From: Lampris incognitus
Lineage: Eukaryota; Chordata; Actinopteri; Lampriformes; Lampridae
DNA: 64,000 nt
NCBI RefSeq assembly: GCF_029633865.1
Contig: NC_079213.1
Span: forward strand, 1,640,121 to 1,704,120
Direction of reading: 5' to 3'
Made by a program: the position numbers and the translations under genes. Shown here in pieces: positions 41,801 through 53,800 of the stretch (its first letter is position 1; the number at the start of each line of letters is the position of its first letter). The notes below the pieces were generated by a model. It was not told the DNA's origin. It ran no database searches and saw only the letters and a program-made list of their open reading frames with translations.

Positions 41801-44800
41801 AATGAAAAACGCCATAAATCAATAAACAGTTTAAACACCATGTGTGGATTAAAGAAGACCTGGAATCTGTACATTAAAAAGACCTGGAATAACATGTGGA
41901 TTAAAGAAGACCTGGAATCTGTGCATTAAAGAAGACCTGGAATAACCTGTGGATTAAAGAAGACCTGGAATCTGTGCATTAAAAAGACCTGGAATAACCG
42001 GTGGATTAAAGAAGACCTGGAATCTGTGCATTAAAGAAGACCTGGAGTAATATGTGGATTAAAGAAGACCTGGAATAATATGTGGATTAAAGAAGACCTG
42101 GAATCTGTGTATTAAAGAAGACCTGAAATAATCTGTGGATTAAAGAAGACATGGAATAATCTGTGTATTAAAGAAGACCTGAAATAATCTGTTTATTAAA
42201 GAAGACCTGGAATAATCTGTTTATTAAAGAAGACCTGGAATAATCTGTTTATTAAAGAAGACCTGGAATAATCTGTTTATTAAAGAAGACCTGGAATAAT
42301 CTGTTTATTAAAGAAGACCTGGAATAATCTGTTTATTAAAGAAGACCTGGAATAATCTGTGGATTATAGAAGACCTGGAATAAGAAGCTCTAATGAGTTA
42401 GTATGTCTGACACAAGACAACAGTTCAGTTTATCATTATAGGCCCAGGTGAGAAAAAGGTCTTAAACCCTTTTGAAATTGATATAGACAGTTCAGTATAT
42501 ATAGTACTACATATAGACTGTTCAGTATATATAGTACTACCTATAGACAGGACATTATATATAGTACTACTTATAGACAGCGCACTATATATAGCACTAC
42601 ATATAGACAGGACAATGTAGATATAGCACTACATATAGACAGCACGCTATATATAGTACTACCTATAGACAGGACACTATATACGTATAGCACTACATGT
42701 AGACAGTTCAGTATATATAGTACTACATATAGACAGGACACTATAAATATCACTACATATAGACATTACACTATATATAGCACTACATATAGACAGGACA
42801 CTATATATAGTAGTATTTATAGACAGGACACTATATATAGTGCTACATATAGACAGGACACTATATATATAAAACTACATATAGACAGGACACTATAGCA
42901 CTACATATAGACAGGGCATTATATATAGTACTACATATAAACAGTTCACTATATATAGTACTGCGTATAGACAGTACACTATATATAGTACTACATATAG
43001 ACAGGACACTATATATAGTACTACTTATAGACAGGACACTATATATAGCACTACATATAGACAGGACATTATATATAGTACTACATATAAACAGTTCACT
43101 ATATATAGTACCGCGTATAGACAGTACACTACATATAGTACTACATATAGACAGGGCACTATATATATATATCACTACATATAGACAGAACACTATACAT
43201 AGTGCTACAGACAGTTCACTATATATAGTACTACATATAGACAGTACACTATCCATAGATTAGATTAGATTAGATTAGATTAGATTAGATTAGATTAGAT
43301 TAGATTAGATTAGATTAGATTAGACTGTTTATTAGCCACACGACGAAGGCAGGTGGAATTTGTTTTTGGTACACATAAAACTCTGCAGCACAATACATCC
43401 ATGGACAACAACAGACACTCCACACATTATCACGAACAATATAGTCACACAATAACAGAAACAAACACATCTCGCATAACAGTCAGGTGAATGGTGGTGT
43501 TTATGCCCGTGGTTTGTGAGGAGCGACTATAGGGAGGAATTCAGAGTCCTGATGGCTAGAGGGAAAAACTGTTTGTGAAGCGTTTAGTCTTAGTGGACAG
43601 TGGCCTGTAGCGCCTCCCTGAGGGAAGGAGCTGAAAGAGGTGATGAGCAGGATGTGAGGGGTCAGAGGGGATCTTCTTTGCTCGCTTTACAGTCAGGTTA
43701 GTATGTAGAGTATGTAGTATGTCACCCCAATTTTCAAGAAACCTGGTCTTGATCCATCCTGCCTCAACCACTACTGGCCAATTTCCAATCTCCCCTTCCT
43801 CTCTAAAACCCTGGAATGCATTGTCGCCACACAACCCCAAACCTACCTACACTCCAACAACCTACTCGAACCCCTCCAGTCTGGTTTTCGCCCACTCCAC
43901 AGCACTGAAACTGCACTCCTTAAAGTACTTAATGACCTCCTCACCTCTGCTGATACTGGAGCCCTTAACATCCTCATCCTCCTCGACCTGAGTTCAGCCT
44001 TCGATACTGTGAGCCACAACCTCCAGCTCACCAGATTGAAAGATGTCGGTATTGAAGGCACCGTACTCAGCTGGCTCCTGTCCTACCTTTCCAGCAGGTC
44101 ACACTTCATCTCACTTCACAACCACTCCTCTGTTCCATCCAAAGTCACACAAGGAGCTCCCCAAGGTTGTGTACTCGGCCCACTCCTTTTCATCATCTAC
44201 ATCCTCCCTCTTCGTCAGATTCTCCGCCATTTCAACTTGGACTTCCACTGTTATGCTGATGACACCCAGATATACCTCAGCACCAAATCCCCTCACAATC
44301 CACCCCTCTCTCACATCGACTCCTGTCTGCCTGCAGTTAAAGTCTGGATGCAGCAAAACCTTCTCAAACCCAACAGTGACCAAACTGAACTCCTCTTCAT
44401 TGCTATTAATGCTGTAATACTGTGATGCTGTAATGCTGTGATGCTGTAATACTGTGATGCTGTAATACTGTGATACTGTGATGCTGTAATGCTGTGATGC
44501 TATAATACTGTGATGCTGTAATACTGTACTGCCATAATACTGTAATACTGTCATGCTGTAATACTGTAATACTGTCATGCTGTAATACTGTAATACTGTG
44601 ATGCTGTAATGCTGTGATGCTGTAATACTGTGATGCTGTAATACTGTAATACTGCGATGCTGTAATGCTGTGATGCTGTAATACTGTAATGCTGTAATGC
44701 TGTGATGCTGTAATACTGTAATGCTATAATACTGTAATACTGTGATGCTGTGATGCTATAATACTGTGATGCTGTGATGCTGTAATACTATAATGCTGTA

Positions 44801-47800
44801 ATACTGTGATGCTGTGATACTACAATACTGTGATGCTGTGATACTACAATACTGTGATGCTGTGATGCTGTGATACTGTAATAATGTGATGCTGTAATGC
44901 TGTGATGCTGTAATACTATAATGCTATAATACTGTAATACTGTGATGCTGTGATGCTATAATACTGTGATGCTGTGATGCTATAATACTGTGATGCTATA
45001 GTACTGTAATACTGTAATACTGTGATGCTGTGATGCTGTGATACTACAATACTGTGATGCTGTGATGCTTTGATGCTGTGATACTACAATACTGTGATGC
45101 TGTGATGCTGTAATACTGTGATGCTGTAATACTGTGATGCTGTGATACTACAATACTGTGATGCTGTGATGCTGTAATACTGTGATGCTGTGATGTTGTG
45201 ATGCTACAATACTGTGATGCTGTGATACTACAATACTGTGATGCTGTGATGCTGTGATACTACAATACTGTGATGCTGTGATGCTGTGATGCTACAATAC
45301 TGTGATGCTGTAATACTGTGATGCTGTGATGCTATAATACTGTGATGCTGTGATGCTGTGATGCTACAATACTGTGATGCTGCGATGCTGTGATGCTGTG
45401 ATGCTGTGATACTGTGATGCTGTGATGCTGTAATACTGTGATGCTGTGATGCTTTGATGCTGTGATGCTGTAATACTACAATACTGTGATGCTGTGATGC
45501 TGTGATACTACAATACTGTGATGCTGTGATGCTGTGATACTACAATACTGTGATGCTGTGATACTACAATACTGGGATGCTGTGATGCTACAATACTGTG
45601 ATGCTGTGATGCTGTGATGCTACAATACTGTGATGCTGTGATACTACAATACTGTGATGCTGTGATACTACAATACTGTGATGCTGTGATGCTACAATAC
45701 TGTGATGCTGTAATATTGTGATGCTGTGATGCTGTGATGCTACAATACTGTGATGCTGTAATACTGTGATGCTACAATACTGTGATGCTGTGATTCTGTG
45801 ATACTACAATACTGTGATGCTGTGATGCTGTGATACTACAATACTGTGATGCTGTGATGCTGTGATGCTGTGATACTACAATGCTGTGATGCTGTGATGC
45901 TACAATACTGTGATGCTGTAATACTGTGATGCTGTGATGCTACAATACTGTGATGCTGCGATGCTGTGATGCTGTAATACTGTGATGCTGTGATGCTGTA
46001 ATACTGTGATGCTGGGATGCTGTGATGCTGTAACACTGTGATACTACAAAACTGTGATGCTGTGATACTACAATACTGTGATGCTGTGATGCTTTGATGC
46101 TACAATACTTTGATGCTGTCATACTGTGATGCTGTAATACTGTGATACTGTGATGCTGTGATGCTACAATACTGTGATGCTGTGATGCTGTGATACTACA
46201 ATACTGTGATGCTGTGATGCTGCGATGCTGTGATGCTGTGATGCTACAATACTGTGATGCTGTGATGCTGTAATACTGTGATGCTGTGATGCTGTAATAC
46301 TGTGATGCTGTGATACTACAATACTGTGATGCTGTGATGCTGTAATACTGTGATGCTGTAATACTACAATACTGTGATGCTGTGATGCTGTGATACTACA
46401 ATACTGTGATGCTGTGATGCTGTGATGCTACAATACTGTGATGCTGTAATACTGTGATGCTGTGATGCTGTAATACTGTGATGCTGTGATGCTGTGATGC
46501 TACAATACTGTGATATTGCGATGCTGTGATGCTGTGATGCTGTGATGCTGTAATACTGTGATGCTGTGATGCTGTAATACTGTGATGCTGTGATGCTGTG
46601 ATGCTGTAATACTGTGATACTACAATACTGTGATGCTGTGATGCTGTGATACTACAATACTGTGATGCTGTGATACTACAATACTGTGATGCTGTGATAC
46701 TACAATACTGTGATGCTGTGATGCTACAATACTGTGATGCTGTGATGCTACAATACTGTGATGCTGTGATGCTACAATACTGTGATGCTGTGATGCTGTG
46801 ATACTACAATACTGTGATGCTGTGATACTACAATACTATGATGCTGTGATGCTACAATACTGTGATGCTGTAATACTGTGATGCTGTGATGCTACAATAC
46901 TGTGATGCTGTAATACTATGATGCTGTGATGCTGTGATGCTACAATACTGTGATGCTGTGATTCTGTGATACTACATTACTGTGATGCTGTGATACTACA
47001 ATACTGTGATGCTGTGATGCTGTGATGCTGTGATACTACAATGCTGTGATGCTGTGATGCTACAATACTGTGATGCTGTAATACTGTGATGCTGTGATGC
47101 TACAATACTGTGATGCTGCGATGCTGTGATGCTGTAATACTGTGATGCTGTGATGCTGTAATACTGTGATGCTGTAATACTGTGATACTACAATACTGTG
47201 ATGCTGTGATACTACAATACTGTGATGCTGTGATGCTGTGATGCTACAATACTGTGATGCTGTCATACTGTGATGCTGTAATACTGTGATACTGTGATGC
47301 TGTGATGCTACAATACTGTGATGCTGTGATGCTGTGATACTACAATACTGTGATGCTGTGATGCTGCGATGCTGTGATGCTGTGATGCTGTGATGCTACA
47401 ACACTGTGATGCTGTGATGCTGTAATACTGTGATGCTGTGATGCTGTAATACTGTGATGCTGTGATGCTGTGATACTACAATACTGTGATGCTGTGATGC
47501 TGTAATACTGTGATGCTGTAATACTGTGATGCTGTGATGCTGTGATACTACAATACTGTGATGCTGTGATGCTGTGATACTACAATACTGTGATGCTGTG
47601 ATGCTGTGATGCTACAATACTGTGATGCTGTAATACTGTGATGCTGTGATGCTGTAATACTGTGATGCTGTGATGCTGTGATGCTACAATACTGTGATGC
47701 TGCGATGCTGTGATGCTGTGATGCTGTAATACTGTGATGCAGTGATGCTGTAATACTGTGATGCTGTGATGCTGTGATGCTGTAATACTGTGATACTACA

Positions 47801-50800
47801 ATACTGTGATGCTGTGATGCTGTGATGCTGTGATACTACAATGCTGTGATGCTGTGATGCTACAATACTGTGATGCTGTAATACTGTGATGCTGTGATGC
47901 TACAATACTGTGATGCTGCGATGCTGTGATGCTGTAATACTGTGATGCTGTGATGCTGTAATACTGTGATGCTGTGATGCTGTAATACTGTGATACTACA
48001 ATACTGTGATGCTGTGATACTACAATACTGTGATGCTGTGATGCTGTGATGCTACAATACTGTGATGCTGTCATACTGTGATGCTGTAATACTGTGATAC
48101 TGTGATGCTGTGATGCTACAATACTGTGATGCTGTGATGCTGTGATACTACAATACTGTGATGCTGTGATGCTGCGATGCTGTGATGCTGTGATGCTGTG
48201 ATGCTACAATACTGTGATGCTGTGATGCTGTAATACTGTGATGCTGTGATGCTGTAATACTGTGATGCTGTGATGCTGTGATACTACAATACTGTGATGC
48301 TGTGATGCTGTAATACTGTGATGCTGTAATACTGTGATGCTGTGATGCTGTGATACTACAATACTGTGATGCTGTGATGCTGTGATACTACAATACTGTG
48401 ATGCTGTGATGCTGTGATGCTACAATACTGTGATGCTGTAATACTGTGATGCTGTGATGCTACAATACTGTGATGCTGCGATACTGTGATGCTGTAATAC
48501 TGTGATGCTGTGATGCTGTAATACTGTGATGCTGGGATGCTGTGATGCTGTAACACTGTGATACTACAATACTGTGATGCTGTGATACTACAATACTGTG
48601 ATGCTATGATGCTGTGATGCTACAATACTGTGATGCTGTCATACTGTGATGCTGTAATACTGTGATACTGTGATGCTGTGATGCTACAATACTGTGATGC
48701 TGTGAGGCTGTGATACTACAATACTGTGATGCTGTGATGCTGCGATGCTGTGATGCTGTGATGCTGTGATGCTACAATACTGTGATGCTGTGATGCTGTA
48801 ATACTGTGATGCTGTGATGCTGTAATACTGTGATGCTGTGATACTACAATACTGTGATGCTGTGATGCTGTAATACTGTGATGCTGTAATACTACAATAC
48901 TGTGATGCTGTGATGCTGTGATACTACAATACTGTGATGCTGTGATGCTGTGATGCTACAATACTGTGATGCTGTAATACTGTGATGCTGTGATGCTGTA
49001 ATACTGTGATGCTGTGATGCTGTGATGCTACAATACTGTGATGCTGCGATGCTGTGATGCTGTGATGCTGTGATGCTGTAATACTGTGATGCTGTGATGC
49101 TGTAATACTGTGATGCTGTGATGCTGTGATGCTGTAATACTGTGATACTACAATACTGTGATGCTGTGATGCTGTGATACTACAATACTGTGATGCTGTG
49201 ATACTACAATACTGTGATGCTGTGATACTACAATACTGTGATGCTGTGATGCTACAATACTGTGATGCTGTGATGCTACAATACTGTGATGCTGTGATGC
49301 TACAATACTGTGATGCTGTGATGCTGTGATACTACAATACTGTGATGCTGTGATACTACAATACTGTGATGCTGTGATGCTACAATACTGTGATGCTGTA
49401 ATACTGTGATGCTGTGATGCTACAATACTGTGATGCTGTAATACTATGATGCTGTGATGCTGTGATGCTACAATACTGTGATGCTGTGATTCTGTGATAC
49501 TACATTACTGTGATGCTGTGATACTACAATACTGTGATGCTGTGATGCTGTGATACTACAATGCTGTGATGCTGTGATGCTACAATACTGTGATGCTGTA
49601 ATACTGTGATGCTGTGATGCTACAATACTGTGATGCTGCGATGCTGTGATGCTGTAATACTGTGATGCTGTGATGCTGTAATACTGTGATGCTGTGATGC
49701 TGTAATACTGTGATACTACAATACTGTGATGCTGTGATACTACAATACTGTGATGCTGTGATGCTGTGATGCTACAATACTGTGATGCTGTCATACTGTG
49801 ATGCTGTAATACTGTGATACTGTGATGCTGTGATGCTACAATACTGTGATGCTGTGATGCTGTGATACTACAATACTGTGATGCTGTGATGCTGCGATGC
49901 TGTGATGCTGTGATGCTGTGATGCTGTGATGCTACAATACTGTGATGCTGTGATGCTGTAATACTGTGATGCTGTGATGCTGTAATACTGTGATGCTGTG
50001 ATGCTGTGATACTACAATACTGTGATGCTGTGATGCTGTAATACTGTGATGCTGTAATACTGTGATGCTGTGATGCTGTGATACTACAATACTGTGATGC
50101 TGTGATGCTGTGATACTACAATACTGTGATGCTGTGATGCTGTGATGCTACAATACTGTGATGCTGTAATACTGTGATGCTGTGATGCTGTAATACTGTG
50201 ATGCTGTGATGCTGTGATGCTACAATACTGTGATGCTGCGATGCTGTGATGCTGTGATGCTGTAATACTGTGATGCAGTGATGCTGTAATACTGTGATGC
50301 TGTGATGCTGTAATACTGTGATACTACAATACTGTGATGCTGTGATGCTGTGATGCTGTGATACTACAATGCTGTGATGCTGTGATGCTACAATACTGTG
50401 ATGCTGTAATACTGTGATGCTGTGATGCTACAATACTGTGATGCTGCGATGCTGTGATGCTGTAATACTGTGATGCTGTGATGCTGTAATACTGTGATGC
50501 TGTGATGCTGTAATACTGTGATACTACAATACTGTGATGCTGTGATACTACAATACTGTGATGCTGTGATGCTGTGATGCTACAATACTGTGATGCTGTC
50601 ATACTGTGATGCTGTAATACTGTGATACTGTGATGCTGTGATGCTACAATACTGTGATGCTGTGATGCTGTGATACTACAATACTGTGATGCTGTGATGC
50701 TGCGATGCTGTGATGCTGTGATGCTGTGATGCTACAATACTGTGATGCTGTGATGCTGTAATACTGTGATGCTGTGATGCTGTAATACTGTGATGCTGTG

Positions 50801-53800
50801 ATGCTGTGATACTACAATACTGTGATGCTGTGATGCTGTAATACTGTGATGCTGTAATACTGTGATGCTGTGATGCTGTGATACTACAATACTGTGATGC
50901 TGTGATGCTGTGATACTACAATACTGTGATGCTGTGATGCTGTGATGCTACAATACTGTGATGCTGTAATACTGTGATGCTGTAATACTGTGATGCTGTG
51001 ATGCTACAATACTGTGATGCTGCGATGCTGTGATGCTGTGATGCTGTGATGCTGTAATACTGTGATGCAGTGATGCTGTAATACTGTGATGCTGTGATGC
51101 TGTGATGCTGTGATGCTGTAATACTGTGATACTACAATACTGTGATGCTGTGATGCTGTGATACTACAATACTGTGATGCTGTGATACTACAATACTGTG
51201 ATGCTGTGATACTACAATACTGTGATGCTGTGATGCTGTGATGCTACAATACTGTGATGCTGTGATGCTACAATACTGTGATGCTGTGATGCTACAATAC
51301 TGTGATGCTGTGATGCTGTGATACTACAATACTGTGATGCTGTGATACTACAATACTGTGATGCTGTGATGCTACAATACTGTGATGCTGTAATACTGTG
51401 ATGCTGTGATGCTACAATACTTCGATGCTGTAATACTGTGATGCTGTGATGCTGTGATGCTACAATACTGTGATGCTGTGATTCTGTGATACTACATTAC
51501 TGTGATGCTGTGATACTACAATACTGTGATGCTGTGATGCTGTGATGCTGTGATACTACAATGCTGTGATGCTGTGATGCTACAATACTGTGATGCTGTA
51601 ATACTGTGATGCTGTGATGCTACAATACTGTGATGCTGCGATGCTGTGATGCTGTGATGCTGTAATACTGTGATGCTGTGATGCTGTAATACTGTGATGC
51701 TGTGATGCTGTAATACTGTGATACTACAATACTGTGATGCTGTGATACTACAATACTGTGATGCTGTGATGCTGTGATGCTACAATACTGTGATGCTGTA
51801 ATACTGTGATGCTGTAATACTATGATGCTGTGATGCTGTGATGCTGTAATACTGTGATACTACAATACTGTGATGCTGTGATACTACAATACTGTGATGC
51901 TGTGATGCTGTGATGCTACAATACTGTGATGCTGTCATACTGTGATGCTGTAATACTGTGATACTGTGATGCTGTGATGCTACAATACTGTGATGTTGTG
52001 ATGCTGTGATACTACAATACTGTGATGCTGCGATGCTGTGATGCTGTGATGCTGTGATGCTGTAATACTGTGATGCTGTGATGCTGTGATGCTACAATAC
52101 TGTGATGCTGTGATGCTGTGATGCTACAATACTGTGATGCTGTGATGCTGCGATGCTGTGATGCTGTGATGCTGTGATACTACAATACTGTGATGCTGTG
52201 ATGCTGTAATACTGTGATGCTGTGATGCTGTGATGCTACAATACTGTGATGCTGTGATGCTGTAATACTGTGATGCTGTGATGCTACAATACTGTGATGC
52301 TGTGATGCTACAATACTGTGATGCTGTGATGCTGTGATGCTGTAATACTGTGATGCTGTGATGCTACAATACTGTGATGCTGTGATGCTGTGATGCTGTG
52401 ATGCTACAATACTGTGATGCTGTGATGCTACAATACTGTGATGCTGTGATGCTGTGATGCTACAATACTGTGATGCTGTGATGCTACAATACTGTGATGC
52501 TGTGATGCTACAATACTGTGATGCTGTGATGCTGTGATGCTACAATACTGTGATGCTGTAATACTGGGATGCTGTGAGGCTACAATACTGTGATGCTGTG
52601 ATGCTGTGATGCTGTGATGCTGCGATGCTGCGATGCTGTGATGCTGTGATGCTACGATACTGTGATGCTGTGATGCTACAATACTGTGATGCTGTGATGC
52701 TACAATACTGTGATGCTGTGATGCTGTGATGCTACAATACTGTGATGCTGTGATGCTACAATACTGTGATGCTGTGATGCTACAATACTGTGATGCTGTG
52801 ATGCTGTGATGCTACAATACTGTGATGCTGTAATACTGTGATGCTGTGAGGCTACAATACTGTGATGCTGTGATGCTGTGATGCTGTGATGCTGCGATGC
52901 TGCGATGCTGTGATGCTGTGATGCTGTAATACTGTGATACTACAATACTGTGATGCTGTGATACTACAATACTGTGATGCTGTGATGCTGTGATGCTACA
53001 ATACTGTGATGCTGTCATACTGTGATGCTGTAATACTGTGATACTGTGATGCTGTGATGCTACAATACTGTGATGTTGTGATGCTGTGATACTACAATAC
53101 TGTGATGCTGCGATGCTGTGATGCTGTGATGCTGTGATGCTGTAATACTGTGATGCTGTGATGCTGTGATGCTACAATACTGTGATGCTGTGATGCTGTG
53201 ATGCTACAATACTGTGATGCTGTGATGCTGCGATGCTGTGATGCTGTGATGCTGTGATACTACAATACTGTGATGCTGTGATGCTGTAATACTGTGATGC
53301 TGTGATGCTGTGATGCTACAATACTGTGATGCTGTGATGCTGTAATACTGTGATGCTGTGATGCTACAATACTGTGATGCTGTGATGCTACAATACTGTG
53401 ATGCTGTGATGCTGTGATGCTGTAATACTGTGATGCTGTGATGCTACAATACTGTGATGCTGTGATGCTGTGATGCTGTGATGCTACAATACTGTGATGC
53501 TGTGATGCTACAATACTGTGATGCTGTGATGCTGTGATGCTACAATACTGTGATGCTGTGATGCTACAATACTGTGATGCTGTGATGCTACAATACTGTG
53601 ATGCTGTGATGCTGTGATGCTACAATACTGTGATGCTGTAATACTGTGATGCTGTGAGGCTACAATACTGTGATGCTGTGATGCTGTGATGCTGTGATGC
53701 TGCGATGCTGCGATGCTGTGATGCTGTGATGCTACGATACTGTGATGCTGTGATGCTACAATACTGTGATGCTGTGATGCTACAATACTGTGATGCTGTG

